Below are positions 22,804 through 35,874 of a stretch of DNA of 64,000 nucleotides, piece after piece (the stretch's first letter is position 1; every line of letters starts with the position of its first letter). The stretch spans positions 27,149,248 through 27,213,247 of the forward strand of contig CM038467.1 in assembly GCA_021464415.1 (NCBI GenBank). The letters are read 5' to 3'. This DNA is from Lonicera japonica (Eukaryota > Streptophyta > Magnoliopsida > Dipsacales > Caprifoliaceae). The translations under genes were made by a program, and so were the position numbers. Below the pieces are notes generated by a model, which saw nothing but the letters and a program-made list of their open reading frames with translations, was not told where the DNA came from and did no database searches.

Positions 22804-23177
22804 GCCCCTATTTGGTTCAACTTCAGGACACCACATTTTTTAGGCCATCAAAAGTGAACTTTAATTTCACACTTTCTAAAATTCTATTCACTTTATTTTA
22901 TTTTTTCTCTAATAAATTTTTTAAAATACCATAACTTTAAATCCAAGAATTAGAATTAGATAAATATATATATATATATATATATATATTTAAAACATAC
23001 TCGCTGAGATCTATAAAATAAGATGTATTGTGACTATTTTTTGAAATTTTTTCATGAGTTTTTTTGAATTGGTTTAAAAAAACTCTAACAAAAACAAAAT
23101 TCACTTCTCAACCTAATTTCACACTTTTCAAAAGCACAACTTAAAAATTAAACTAAAAAACTCAACCAAACAGACTC
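22804..23177. mobile_element. Tourist-like MITE with TAA target duplication
   Basis: The ends GCCCCTATTTGGTTCAAC and, reversed, GAGTCTGTTTGGTTGAG are flanked by taa (22801-22803 and 23178-23180). An (AT)n run of about 30 bp lies at 22963-22990. Confidence 0.6.
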
Positions 23178-23180
23178 TAA

Positions 23181-24245
23181 GCGTTTAGAGTTATATATAT
23201 ACTATGTATTGCTCGTGCCATCCAGCACTATTAAAATAATAATATATAAAAAAAAGTTAATTATAGATAATAGTCAAATCAATGAATAGTATTTCTTTGA
23301 TTTGTATTATAAATATATATTGATTTATACACATGTATATGCACACATATTTGATATTTGCACATAGGTTTAGTCATGAAATAGAATGAGAGGGAGATAA
23401 TGAATTCACACTTTTAGAATTTGTTCTTGATACTGTTCAAATTTCAAGAGATGATTTTGAAATAGCAACTATATTTACTACAGCTTAAGGGTATTTTTAG
23501 TATTAGGAAAATGTTAACATGTGCTCTTAGCACACATGTTAAAGTTACTAAAAATGGAAATAACGAAATCTTATATGAGAATTTGTACCATATTTAATGT
23601 ACGTCGGGAGTTAATTATTTTCAAAAATGGGTAGTTAGCATGTGCTATTAGGACACACGGTAACATGATCCTTAGTGTTAAAGTAATTATGTCTTTGCTA
23701 TAATATAATATTAATTTAAAAAGTTATACTACATATATACTTCAAATATTATACACCGCTTTAGCAATACTATTACTCTAGTTCATGACAATCTTCCTCA
23801 CTTTTCAATGAAAAAGTTGAGTTTCATACCATTCCGTATTGTTTATAGTTATCAAAGGAAAAAGAATTCGAACCCATTTTTTTTTAAGAACTAACTGTGA
23901 TTTACCAACAATAGTGTTCTCTAGATGCCTACCCGAAAAAAAAGGGACTATTTATAATTCAAGTCACCCAAATAGCATGTGGTGTGCAATAAATTCATGA
24001 AAATGGGTGACTTTTTCAGCGGTCGGAATTCACGGTCTTGGTGAGCTAAATTCACGTGGTGATGAATTGACTTTTTAAATAATTGGATTCATTAAGCTGC
24101 GCTACCCTTACAAATTAATTGGATCATTAATTGTTAACTTTTTTTTAAGTATGATTATTTAATACTCTATTATCTAATTTGATGCCTCGGATTGTTTTTG
24201 AAAATTTTTAATTATGCAGGAGGCAGTACATTTTTACCCCATATT
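23181..24245. other. AT-rich intergenic DNA
   Basis: No ORF with a recognisable domain and no clear terminal repeats. A degenerate pair gtgctcttagcacacatgtt / gtgctattaggacacacggt (about 23520 and 23650) hints at old repeat debris. Confidence 0.4.
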
Positions 24246-24622
24246 AGAGCATCTCTGAGGACTGTTCAAAATTATTATATAAATTTTACATGACAAGTGA
24301 GTTTTATACAAAAAATTTATATAGACCTATTTATTCTCTACAAGCCAATATTAATACTCATGTGTAAAAAGAAGTGGTCAAATAAAAAATAACCACCTAG
24401 AAAACAAAAAACTATACATATGAGGAGAGAGAATGAGTGGATGGAGAGAGAATCCTACTTGGCTATGTAAATTGGATGTGCAAAATATATGACCATTATA
24501 AACAAGAGCTTAGTTGATATTGATTTTACACAACCATTGAAGTAACAAAAAAATTACAAAATGTGTAAATTTTACACAATGCTGAGTTGGTTATTTTTAC
24601 ATAGTTCCATTGGAGATGCTCT
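24246..24622. mobile_element. MITE of the agagcatctcc family
   Basis: It begins agagcatctctgaggactg and ends ccattggagatgctct, an inverted repeat of about 14 bp. It is AT-rich with ttttacaca motifs. Related copies are at 25936-26995, 55657-56087 and near 58800-59330. Confidence 0.55.
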
Positions 24623-24745
24623 TTCTATTATTTATATCTCTATGTATTTTAAACTAAACGGGTTACATCTGGTCTATATTTAAGTAGGTTGGATTTATGT
24701 TAGGTCAATTTCGAGTATCCGACCCATTGCCATCCTTAATCTTTA

Positions 24746-25358
24746 GGGCTCGTTTGGTTCGAGCTTTTGAGGATTTCTGGAATCCTAAATTCCATTCCGT
24801 GAAGATTATTTTGTTTGGTTGAAGTTTTAGGTAAGAATTTAGGATTCCTAGGAATCCTAAATTCCCTCATTTTGCCAAAATCTATTCCCTTATAAATTGG
24901 GAGGAATCTTGGATTCCCAATTTGAGGAATCCTTTTTTTTTGTCCAAAAAAAGTTTTTTTTTCCAGAAAATGAAAAAAAAAATCCCAAAAAATGAAAAAA
25001 AAATTCCAGAAAATTTTAAAAAATATTTTTTTCCCAGAAAGTGAAAAAAAAAACTCCAGAAAATGAAAAAATTTATTTTTTCCCATGAAAAAAAAAAATT
25101 CCCAGAAAATTAAAAATATTATTTTTTCCCCAGAAAGTGAAAAAAATATTTTTTTCCCAAAAAATGAAAAAATTTATTTTTCCCCAGAAAATGAAAAAAA
25201 AAAAATTTCCAAGTAAATGAAAAAAAAATTTGCCGAATTCATTCCTAAAACTCCAACCAAACGAGCATTAATGGAATCCAATAAAGGATGCCAGGAATAA
25301 AGGTTTCCTGGCATCTAGAATGCTAATTTCATTCCTAAAACTCGAACCAAATGAGTCC
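24746..25358. mobile_element. Tourist-like MITE with TTA target duplication, carrying a nested copy
   Basis: The ends GGGCTCGTTTGGTTCGAG and, reversed, GGACTCATTTGGTTCGAG are flanked by tta. Inside is a second inverted pair (tttgtttggttgaagtttta at about 24810; cctaaaactccaaccaaac at about 25245), so one MITE sits in another. The middle (24930-25230) is a run of ttttttcccagaaaatgaaa-like repeats. An ORF through this A/T-run region is spurious. Confidence 0.6.
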
Positions 25359-25361
25359 TTA

Positions 25362-25562
25362 GTGTGTTTGATGCACTACAGAGTCGGATAGAATTATTTA
25401 ATCTAATTTGAATATAATAAATGGGATTTGTTAATCCATCTCTTGGTGGGACAAGAAGATTTAGTGGGATAAATAAATCTCCCCGATATCCAATCCCGAC
25501 AAACATTGGGATAGGATAATCTTATCCTATTCCGCCTTCTTATCATACCTGTCCAACGCAGC
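25362..25562. mobile_element. MITE fragment shared with 59876-60090
   Basis: gtgtgtttgatgcactacag and the inner gggatttgttaatccatctc recur in reverse orientation near 59876-60090. This marks a dispersed repeat about 200 bp long. The superfamily is not assigned. Confidence 0.45.
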
Positions 25563-25935
25563 CTATATATTTATTCCTATTCTTTTAAGGGCCTTTTTTG
25601 CTTTTAGCCCCAAGAATTGAATTGTTTTGCATTTAGCCCACACATTTTTGAAATTAGTTTCTGACCCAAATTTATGGATAATCGTCTTTTCAAATTTTGA
25701 AAAATTATATAAATGTTTTTAAATTATTTTGTGTTTTTCCAAAGTTGACCTTCTGGATTTTATTAATTAAAATGAAGTCCTACAATTAAGGAATCTTAAG
25801 ATTTCAAAAACACACGTAAGATATAATCCATTTGAAAATTCAAATAATTTGGAATTTAAAATAAAAATTTAAGTCTAAGAAATTAGAGATGAGTTTTGGA
25901 ATTTAAATCAAACAAATTAGAAATAAACTTAGTTA

Positions 25936-26995
25936 GAGCATCTCCAATGGTTGTATATTTTTTGTGTAAGATCCTATGTGTAAAGGAGTTTTACACATAA
26001 ATTATACACATATTCATTTTGCTCTCCAACTGTACTCATGTGTAAAATTTACATGGATCAATGAAAATCACAAAAATAGAAGGTATCATTATATGTAATA
26101 TTCAATAGTTTTGTATGAAATTTTTTTAGACATAATTTCATAGCTACAATGGATTGTGATAGGGTTAAATACTAATTTTACCATTGGCCTACAAAAGTTA
26201 TTCAACACTTACATTCAAATTTGGAAGAAAATTCCCATCCAACACCATCCATCTCATCCAACACCACCGATCTCATCCAAGAGATATACAACCATTGGCA
26301 ATACAATAACAAATACAAGCCAATTAAAGAAAACGATAGAAGAGTCTTATACTCTCTCTTCTCGTACCCAAAAATACCGACAATTCTTATATATTCTCTC
26401 TCCTACATAGTGTATTATTCATCATATTAAAAGATTTGTAATCCTAATTCTATACTTATAAATAGAATTAGTGAAATTGTAGGGAGAAAAGTTAGTGACT
26501 TGTATTCTCATCCAAGTTGATTGCTTTTGAGCTAATACAAAGTAAGTACACACAAAATGAGGATGTACTACCGGAATAGCATAAGCACTACCAGAGGAAC
26601 TTACCTTATTAAAAAATGCCATGTGTTCATCATTGTATCGCATTTACTTTTTATTCGCCGATATTCGCTTATTGATTCTTTAATTATCTATTTTTAAATC
26701 TTGACACCATCAAATCTTATTTTGTAGATCTTGATAAGTAGATTTCAAATATATAAATTATATTAAAAATTAATTTTTAGATTTTTAGTTATGTCATTTT
26801 AAAGTTTTTATAAAAAAATAATGAGAGAAAAATATGATGTGGATATGTAAATTCAGTTTGTATTTTACACGACCCTTTTACAAAAATTATAAGTATCAAA
26901 GTTTCTTAAAAGATTGCTGAAGGCCATTTTTTTTATATAAAACTTGTAAATTTTACACAAACTAAAATTATACAAGACGGTTGGAGATGTTTTTA
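25936..26995. mobile_element. MITE of the agagcatctcc family, interrupted by a solo LTR
   Basis: It begins agagcatctccaatggttg and ends acggttggagatgttttt. The interior is enlarged by a solo LTR at 26157-26712. Confidence 0.5.
26157..26712 (-). repeat. Solo LTR related to the 61114-64000 element
   Basis: It starts tgatagggttaaatactaat and ends ttgacaccatca. Its right part (gcatttactttttattcgcc, cttattgattc) is the reverse complement of the LTR starting at 61114 and again at 63890. It is 556 bp against 764 bp there. No target duplication is evident. The short ORFs inside it are not believed. Confidence 0.7.
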
Positions 26996-27565
26996 AATCT
27001 ACTATATAGACATACTAGTTATTGTTATACACATATTTGATCTCGAAAATTGTACAAAACAATCCTATTAATATATTATGGCATGTGACATACATATTAC
27101 GTGTTTGATGTACTTTAAAAAATGCATGTGATAGATATATGAAATATTTGATTTTTTTTTAAAAAGTGCATGTGATAAACATATTAAGTGTTTGATATTT
27201 CTTTAAAAGCAAGAAGTTAGTATAACGTACTTTGTGATATGACTATGGTGTAATTCAAGTGCTTTACAATATATCTGGCAAACAAATTCTCCATGTTTCA
27301 ATTGATCTTTCAAGTGACATTATAAATATATTATATTAATGTGGGTATTTAATCATCTAGATCGATAAAGTAACTTAATTACTAATAACAACAATATTGA
27401 CGGTCGATTGATAATCGAAATACATGATTAAAAATATTTTTTTTAGGCCGTGGTATGACTAATTAATTATGTTGAAAGATCTCATACATGTATTGAAACT
27501 ACTTGGAGAGAGAATCATATGCGCTTATTATATGTAATATATACATATATATATATATATATATA
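26996..27565. other. AT-rich intergenic DNA
   Basis: No gene seen. Two similar stretches with gcatgtgataga / gcatgtgataaa and an (AT)n run at 27540-27565 are the only structure. Confidence 0.4.
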
Positions 27566-27973
27566 TGGGGAGCATTTCCCATAAGGACCTTAACTTAAGG
27601 TCCTTATTTACAGACTTGCCCTTTTGGCACACTTCTCGATGGAATTTTTTGATGAAATTTGGTGGGGATGTTCTTCATCGTGTGTAGAACATCTCCACCA
27701 AATTTCATCAAAAAATTCAACCGGAAAGTGGGTTAACTACATGATTGAAAAATATTGGACATATATATATCTATTTCTGGATCAATATTTTTTAATCCTG
27801 TAGTTAACCCACTTCCCAGTTGAATTTTTTTATGAAATTTGGTGGAGATGTTCTACACACGATGAAGAACATCCCCACCAAATTTCATCAAAAAATTCTA
27901 TCGGTAAGCGTGTCAAATGGCCAGGTCCGTAAATAAGGACCTTAAGTTAAGGTCCTTACTTGAAATTTTCCAT
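27566..27973. mobile_element. Foldback element 1: hairpins within a 400-bp palindrome
   Basis: The termini carry aaggaccttaacttaaggtc and its reverse complement, so the whole element is an inverted repeat. Each arm is itself a hairpin (gatgaaatttggtggggatg with ccaccaaatttcatc around gttcttcatcgtgtgtagaa). The centre is a third hairpin (ttaactacatgattgaaaaa / tttttaatcctgtagttaa). The terminal aaggaccttaacttaaggtcctt is also self-complementary. Flanks are (AT)n runs. Confidence 0.8.
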
Positions 27974-27984
27974 ATATATATATA

Positions 27985-28360
27985 GTCCATTACTGTTCAC
28001 GGATTGTCCGTACGGATTGGCCCATTTGGCATGCTTCCCGATGAATTTTTTTTATGAAATTTGGTGGGGATGTTCTTCATCATGTGTAGAACATCTCCAC
28101 CAAATTTAATCAAAAAATTCAACCGGGAAATGGGTTAACTACATGATTGAAAAATATTGGATTTTATATATCTATTTCTGGACCAATATTTTTCAATCAT
28201 GTAGTTAACCCTCTTTCCGGTTGAATTTTTTGATGAAATTTGGTGGAGATGTTCTACACACAATAAAGAAAACCCACACCAAATTTCATCAAAAAATTCC
28301 ATCAAAAAGCGTGCCAAATGAACCAATTCGTACGGACAATCCGTGAATAGTAATATGCAT
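27985..28360. mobile_element. Foldback element 2, sister of element 1 with different ends
   Basis: The inner body is almost the same as in foldback element 1 (gatgaaatttggtggggatg, ttaactacatgattgaaaaa), but the terminal inverted repeat is ttcacggattgtccgtacgg. It lies 12 bp from element 1. Confidence 0.8.
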
Positions 28361-29491
28361 AGGAAATTTTCTGATATATATATATATATATATATGTATG
28401 CATGTATATATATATATATATATGGGTTAGCATGCACGTGTGAAAATAACAACAAAGAACAAGCTCATAATGCATAAGGGCAGCCTAAGACAACATTGTA
28501 GTAGCTTCAGCATATTCCATAAGACAGGCCATCAATTAGCAACTAATAATTCTCCCCTTTAGCATCCTCCTCCCCTTCTTCAACCAATAATAAATCAAGA
28601 TCGAACCTCTCCTTCAACCCATAATAAATCAACCCCTCTAATTTATCCTCTTCAACAAAGTGATTGTTAATAAATTAACAACCTCTTATTTAAAAGAAGG
28701 GACATATTGTAGCCCCCAAATTTGCAAAGGATACTAAATTGATATGCATTGTAAAAGTGGTTACAAGGATAAATGACAATAATTTGCTTAAATCTAATAT
28801 AGATGAAACACACATTGTAATTGCTAAAGCGGTGCAATCCTAATAACCAAAAAAGGATAAATACATCATTTAAAATGATAAAATAATAAAAATATTAAAT
28901 TAAAATTATTAAGTCATTTAGAACAAAAACAAAAATATAGACTGTTCACTAATCATACAAATCATGTAGGTCTAAATATACAACTGATCAAAATATTGAG
29001 GCATATACTTTGCTCTTGTTTTAGAAACTTTAATTCTTAGCTCATTCTAGTGAATTTTATTTTATGGAATATTTATTATTTAAAAATTTTCTCTGAATAC
29101 AATGGGATCATGGAGTGAATCACCGGATAACAAATTAAATCGTGAATATCACTAAATAACATATTAGGTCGTATATAAATATTTTATGGCAAAAATTACT
29201 CGAGAACGGATACCAACCACCCCGTTGACAAACTTAATTAAAACGAGATTAATTGAGCTGGTACCCTTTTTAACTCCCGCCCTCTCTCTCTCTCTCCTCC
29301 GTATTCCGCAGCAGAAATGCGTGTTCAAACTTCGACTTCATTTTGAGCTCCACGGAGGTATTCATCTAGTCTCCCTCCAACAACTCAACAACCCCTTTGT
29401 TTTACTGATATATACTAAAATATTCTTCTTTAATGTAGTACTTCGACATATGTTCCGTATACTATAGAAGAGTCGCACGTTAATTTGTGCG
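28361..29491. other. Intergenic DNA and promoter side of the TIR-LRR gene
   Basis: (AT)n microsatellite at 28375-28425, then AT-rich DNA. A CT run (ctctctctctctctcctcc, about 29281-29300) lies some 200 bp before the TIR start codon and is typical of a plant leader. The 93-codon ORF at 29186-29467 has no known domain and more likely reflects 5' leader sequence. Confidence 0.45.
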
Positions 29492-32400
29492 ATGGACGTG
29501 GTTCGCTTAGGGCCGCCGGCGGGAGAATCTTCGTCCTCTAGTTCTCGTCATAAATACGACGTTTTCTTGAGTTTCATAGGCGAACAAGGCCCCGCCAAAT
29601 TTTTTACTAACAAACTCTATGCAGCTCTGATTCAAGCTGGACTTAACACATTCTTCAAAGAGGAGGTTGTTGATGATGTAGAAACGAGGGGAAGTACTGA
29701 AGTTGAGAGAGCAATTGTAGAATCTTGGGTTTCGATAGTCGTCTTCTCCGATCATTTCGCCTCGGCCTCTAACTCATCATCATCCGAATCCAAATGGTGT
29801 AGTGTTATGGAAGAGCTTGCGAAGATACTGGAATACAGGGGCACGATTTTTGAGGATTCAGTGTTGCCTGTTTACTATGGGGTTGATCCATCGCAAGTTC
29901 ATGCGAGTATTAGAAAAGCACTTTATAACTATGAGGAGGAGGAATTTGGGATCGAAAAATTGAGGAAAGCCATAACGTGGAGGGAAGCCCTGAGAGAAAC
30001 TATGGAGTTGGACTCCCGGGTCTTACTGAACCCATCTGATATGTAAGTTCTCCCCAACTAAACTCTATGGTTGTCTAAATTTTTGTTGTATGCACCATTT
30101 ATTATGCCGGTTGAGGATTCATGATTTTAATATATATATTAAGACCAAGAATCCCTATTATTTAGCTACTATGTTCGCATAAGTAATAACTATAAATGCA
30201 ACCGAGCAGTTAGGCAATATTCAAATACCTAAAAAGGCCAGCTATATCAAAGTCATTATGCTGGAGTTAAGTCGTATAGCTTCGCATTTGTTATGGCTCA
30301 GCCCTTTTATGGCAGATATCAACAAAATGATAATACTTCGTATCTTTGCTTAGGGCTTGTTGGTTCGGGTTGAAATACTTTCTGATCAGTTATGATTTTT
30401 CAAAGTTAATTTTAACTTCTTGTAAAAACCATTTTTGATTATTTTCCAACTTAAGGTGCGTTTGTTTTTTTTAACATTTGATTGCTGAATGTTAATTATT
30501 AATGTTGGGTGCTTAATGCTGAATTCAAATTTTTTTTTATTTTTTTTTTAATATTACATTATGGATTCATAACAAAAAGTTGTTTCTTATCATCAGTTTT
30601 GATACATTTGATGATGTTTCATAAATAGAAAGTAGATTGAGAATTCAAAAAAAAAAATAGCGGTGCTCTTAATTTAGTATAATTTTGTGCACTCCCACTT
30701 AGCTGGAGTTATTATAACTTGCATTTTAGACCAGACAATTTAACGGCCTTTTACACTGCCTTGTTATTTATTTTAATTTCTTTTTAAGATTTAAAATCCT
30801 ACTATATTTGGTCTTTAGGCCTACTCTAATTAATCTTTTAATTAGCAAGTAACTATAATTATAGTCTACTTTTTTTTTCTAGTTAAATTCTGATACATTA
30901 AATCATATATTTCGTCTTAAAGCAATATTAGACATTAAATCTTACTTTATTTGGTCTTTAAAGTAATCACATACTTTTTAAACTTAAAGTACTCCCAATT
31001 TCTATTAGAATTTTAATCTAAAACACTATTAATTAACATCTAAAGTCTTCTATTTATATTAGGATTCCTACAAAAGTCTCCATCTTAATTATTTGTGAAC
31101 CCACTATAATTCTCTTATGAACAATTTTTTATATTTGGACCATAAAGTACTAATTTATTTGATTAGTGTCTTGTCTATTTCAAATGCTTATTGGGGTGCT
31201 ATTCTTACTAAATTTATAGTTATCTTTTATTTGGATTAGCTTTTAAATTAACAAGTCTGGTTGTTTTGAATTCACTAGGAATTAATGAAGCTTGACTATA
31301 AGGGTGGATTTTATAAAAAATGCCATACTGTACCATTATTGATTTGTAACGAACTTGTGATATACCATACTGTGCCAAAATAATTATTATATATATATAT
31401 ATATATATATTTAATTATCAGGTTACCATGTACCAATATGCACCAAATTATACCAAACTATCATAATAATACAAATACCAATGTGTACCAAACTATACCA
31501 AATTACTAAATTAATACCAATTACCAATGTGCACCAAACTAACTCAACTAAGTTGGCCCATAATAAATCTGGGGCTTTTATTTCCAACCCAATTGAGTTG
31601 CCCCATAAAATTGGCTTGGGCCATATTAGTTGGTCACTAATTACTATTAAAGTCTCTTCATCTTATTATTTTTTTTAAAAAACAATAGGATACAATTTTG
31701 GTAATGTATCATAACCATTCCGTACCAAACGGAATTTTTAGGATACCGAACTTTGATATACCAAAATTTTGGTATAGTAATGGTACTAGATTTTGGCATA
31801 CCAAAATTTCGGTACGGTACTCACGGTACTGAGTAGAGATTTGGTATGGTTATCGTACCAAAGCCACTCCTAGCTTGATTGGGATGGGGTTTGTGTGCTA
31901 TAAATGGGGCACATCTTTGTGCTTTTGTTTTCAGTTTTGATGTTAATAGATATTTTTTGATTACTCTTTGAGTAAGTTTATTTTTGTGCATTGTGGAAAA
32001 AATTCGCCTACAGCAAATGAATAGAGTTTTTTTTTCCTTTTTTGCTATCTTTTTTTTATCCATCTGAAGGCAAAAGAGCAAAACAAAAAAACAACACCAA
32101 AAGCAGATGAATATAATCAACCTCCGAAGGAGGGCTATCAAAAATAAATTTCTATGACTAATTTTGTGTCACAAAGGATTAATATGGATTATACTTGCAT
32201 GTTAATTATTTTTTTATTCTTTCTATGTCATATAACTTTTTGTTGAATGTTATTCCTGTAAAGTATTGCAATAATATATTTTTCTTTTACTTTAATAAGT
32301 TGTTTAATCCTCCGGTTATTAATGTGGTTATTGTTTTGTATGGAATTTCAAGTTCCATGCCATAATATGTCATATGTATGTAACATAATTTAACAATAGA

Positions 32401-35400
32401 GGGTAGTTCTATTGTCACAGCAGTCTTGACCTAAGTTAAAGATATATACAATCACCCGATGCATAATTTTCTTAGGCATAATATTTTTCATATTTTATTA
32501 TCTTGTTTCGTCAAAACAATTAAACATGATATTCATATATAATTATTTTCCATTACAAGTCAATACCTTTTAGAAAAACAATTTAATTTGCATTTGAAAT
32601 TGTAATTGTAATTTTTTTTTATTCATAAAATTATTATTAATTTAATTTATAGATTTATAAGTCATCACTTACGGCGCACGTGTACTATGACTAGTATTGT
32701 TAGAAGTATGAAAAAAAGGATGACTTAATAATTACTGAGAGGGTCTATGTCAGGGTTGTGCTTTATATCTAGAGGGTCAATCTCATTACTTGTATTTGTA
32801 TTGGTTATGATTTTTTTTAATAGAAATTTTGAAATAGGTACTTCCTATGCTAACTATTTAGATTATGTCATGGTAAATGTTAGGTATGAGGGTTGAACTC
32901 ATGATATTTGAGCCGATAAACAAAGTTTTTTCCACTAAATCAACACCATTCTTAGTTATAATTTTTCTTTTCAAATTAGATGGCAAAGGAAATAGACGTG
33001 CACACGCATCGTGTCTTCCATATCTAGTATTATTATAACATAAATGATAATTAATGTAACCGTATCTAGGTTTATCTCATACAGAAAAAGCTAGTGCCAT
33101 TTGTTGTCTCAACAATGTAAATTGTTTTTAAAAATGTGTATTTTATCTTGTATTTTCGTGATTCAACTATAGAGTTTATGTTTTTGATCGTCTATAAATG
33201 GATTGCAACTGTGCAGTGAACTGAGTGTACGTAAAACTTCGTTTTTTTTAATGTTACATTATGAATTTATGATTAAGTTATTGTAGCAAAACAATAAATT
33301 GAACGAAGTAGTGAGATGATGAATAAATTGATTTGTTGCTTTGTAATTATTTATTTTAGGGGCGCAATAGGAATTGTGAATTTGTCACAGTGGACCTGTT
33401 ATGTTACAAATTAAAATTGAACCTTGCTATAAACTCTTTTAATGCGTCGATTGGGTTCAAAATAACTTCTATGAGAGGGGGTTTTCTAAATTGTTAGTTT
33501 TCAATATTTGGCACGAACACGAATTTTCAAGTCATGTCAATTCTTCTTATATCCTGTCTGTTGAAAATCCTGTACATCACTTCATTTTATGACGCTTTTT
33601 TTTTTGTTCTCTCTTGGAGAGAATTGTTAGTTTTCAATATTTGGATAATTATAGCATAAAAAGTTGTCTTGTGTGATGCACATGATCATTTTCCGTCAAC
33701 TTTAATGTCCAAAACGGACTGAGGGGAGAAAATAAAATGCGGGAGAGAGTTTAGGGGATTAATATGTGTGAGTTTTAGTTTATGCAACTTTTTTATGTAG
33801 TAGAGCTCATATTAAATAACAGTTCCCTTTCCTTTTAGAAAAGGTTCAATTGTTTATGTATTGCAATCATTTGCTTACTGCTAGCACTATAATTTGTTAC
33901 ATGTAGAATTGTAGTTATGATATGCCACCTTATTTTTACATTTCATTTTTTGATTGGAATTTCAGTTCTGAGTCAAGCTTCATTCGAGAAATTATCAGAG
34001 AGATTCAACATAATATGGAAGATCACCCCAGACCAGAAGAAAGAAAACAGGATGAGATGTGGTTTTGCAAGGAGGTCAACTTGGTGGATAGTACACTCTC
34101 GGAGCTTCCGGAAAAACCCTACTGCCCTTCTTTGGAAAAATTGTTCTTACAACAAAACTCAGATTTGGCAGCAATTCCTTTCTCATTCTTTAAGAATATG
34201 CCTGCTCTCCAAGTTCTAGATTTATCCAATACAAGCATTAAATTTTTGCCCACATCCATTTCTAGTTTGTTTATGCTCCGGGAATTGTTTATGAGAGATT
34301 GCCAACTTCTTATGGAATTACCGCCTGAAATTGGAGCGCTTAGTAATCTCCAGGTACTTGATCTTGAGGGTACCAAGCTGATCTATCTACCCAAAGAAAT
34401 TAGAATGCTCTCAAACTTGGTATGCATGAAGGTGTCCTTGTACAGATCCTCCGATAAGTACAGACAAAGTCGAGGTATTGAGGCAGTAATCCCGAGGGCA
34501 ACGTTATCCAAACTCTATTACCTCAAGGAATTGAGTATTGATGTGGATCCGGATTGTGGGTGGTGGGACATAAAGGTGGAAGTTATCATTGAAGAGTTAT
34601 GTAGGTTAAGAAAGTTGCAGACATTAAAACTGTACTTGCCAAAGCTTGAGTTGCTGCAACAATTGCTTCAAGTTACACGCGGCAGGGCAGTTAAAGGGAG
34701 CCTATCGTTGCCTTTGGTATTCCCAACGTTATCAAACTTTAGACTGATTGTTGGTCCTCATGAACAGCGTATCGTATCTTGCCTTCCGATGGACCTTCAA
34801 GTTGAGTTCGAGAAACTGGAGAAGTGCCTGAAATATGTAAACGGCGAGGGAAGCACAGATGGGATCGGGCAAGTGCTCAAATGCACCAGCGCTTTGTTCC
34901 TCGAGCGACACTGGAGTATCAAGAAGCTCTCTGTATTCAAGATTGATGAGATGGACAAGCTTAAGTTTTGCCTGTTGGTGGAATGCAACGAGATGAACGC
35001 CGTTGTGGAGGGAGCCGACTTCTATGATCAACAAGGAGATAAAAGAACTAATAGAGCCGATGGAAAACCCGCGCTCAGGTCGCTACAATACTTGGGCATT
35101 CATTACATGAAGAACTTGGAGTGCGTGTGGAGAGGGCCAGTTGTTAGTGGTTGTCTTTCTTCCCTACGAGTTTTGGACCTGCATACATGCCCCAATCTGA
35201 GTACCATCTTTAGCCCATTGCTGCTTTGTAATCTGACAAACTTAAAAGAGCTTACACTTGAAGACTGTCCCAAAGTTAAAAGTGTAATTTGTGTAGACTC
35301 TTGCAGCTATGAATTTTTACTCCCCAGTTTGGAGAAGATATCACTATTGAACTTGCCTGAATTGGTAAGCATTTTTAGTGGTGCACGCATCGCGCCAAAA

Positions 35401-35667
35401 CTAGAAAGGATGTTGGTTTATAATTGCCCGAAGCTCAAGAGTCTTTCTCCCATGGAAACATCATCTATGAAGGAGATCAAAGGCGAGAGAGAATGGTGGG
35501 AAGGATTGGAGTGGCACAAATCGGAGCAGCCCAGCAAGCAAGATATTTATTTGCTTGGTATCTTTGTACCGCTTAAAAGTGATGGTGATTTGGTGGAGGA
35601 ATTAGTAGAAGCTGAAAATCTACGGCTCAATACCTTACGGATGTTTCAGACCTATACTGAAAGGTAA
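29492..35667 (+). CDS. TIR-LRR resistance-type protein lacking NB-ARC (two exons)
   Basis: Exon 1 is 29492-30042 (donor gtaagt) and exon 2 is 33966-35667 (acceptor ttcag). The split codon joins in phase, giving 750 residues. Exon 1 is a TIR domain: KYDVFLSF at 21-28, then IGEQ instead of the usual [26 protein letters not shown] with the expected catalytic-type Glu near 107/108, and [12 protein letters not shown]. Exon 2 starts [14 protein letters not shown], like the TIR to NB-ARC linker of TNLs, then passes straight into leucine-rich repeats ([40 protein letters not shown]). No P-loop, kinase-2 or GLPL motif occurs in either exon or the 3.9-kb intron. The LRR style matches CC-NB-LRR (At4g27190-like) proteins such as the one at 52017-55010. 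Function as a signalling TIR or decoy is inference; expression is unknown. Confidence 0.72.
30550..34086. repeat. Tandem duplication, unit A (intron and start of LRR exon)
   Basis: It is collinear with 35875-42834. Shared landmarks: gtgcactcccact; a gtaccaaaatttcggtac-rich element (31300-31860 and 36640-37270); gtgctataaatgg (31898, 37316); tttatccatctgaag; tcatatgt near 32370; gggagagagtttagg; and the exon 2 start (33966 and 42698). Unit A lacks three insertions present in unit B. Confidence 0.8.
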
Positions 35668-35874
35668 TTATATTGGTACCTCAAGGTTATAATCATTTTT
35701 TGTTTTTTTTAAGGAAATTGCTACGCCCTAATGCTAAAATGCTTAATCATTAAAAAAAATAGTTGTTAATCTCTTAATAATTTAAAAAAACAAGCAGCTT
35801 ATTACATTTCCGAATGCTTAATCCCATTAAGTATTCATAGGCAAAAACAAACATTCCCTTACTCATCAAATATG
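35668..35874. other. Sequence after the TIR-LRR stop codon, with MITE debris
   Basis: Contains aatgcttaatcattaaaaaa and caaacattcc-type ends resembling the MITE at 21658. No gene. Confidence 0.4.

Noticed and set aside
32640..33030. Possible Helitron 3' ends (ctagt after short hairpins, e.g. cacacgcatcgtgtc near 33001; copy near 39190)
   Set aside because: The hairpins are short, and no matching 5' TC end was located in either duplication unit.
30047..33965. Search for an NB-ARC exon inside the TIR-LRR intron
   Set aside because: No GxxGxGKT, LLLLDDV or GLPL-like stretch appears in any listed frame; the intron consists of repeats shared with unit B.
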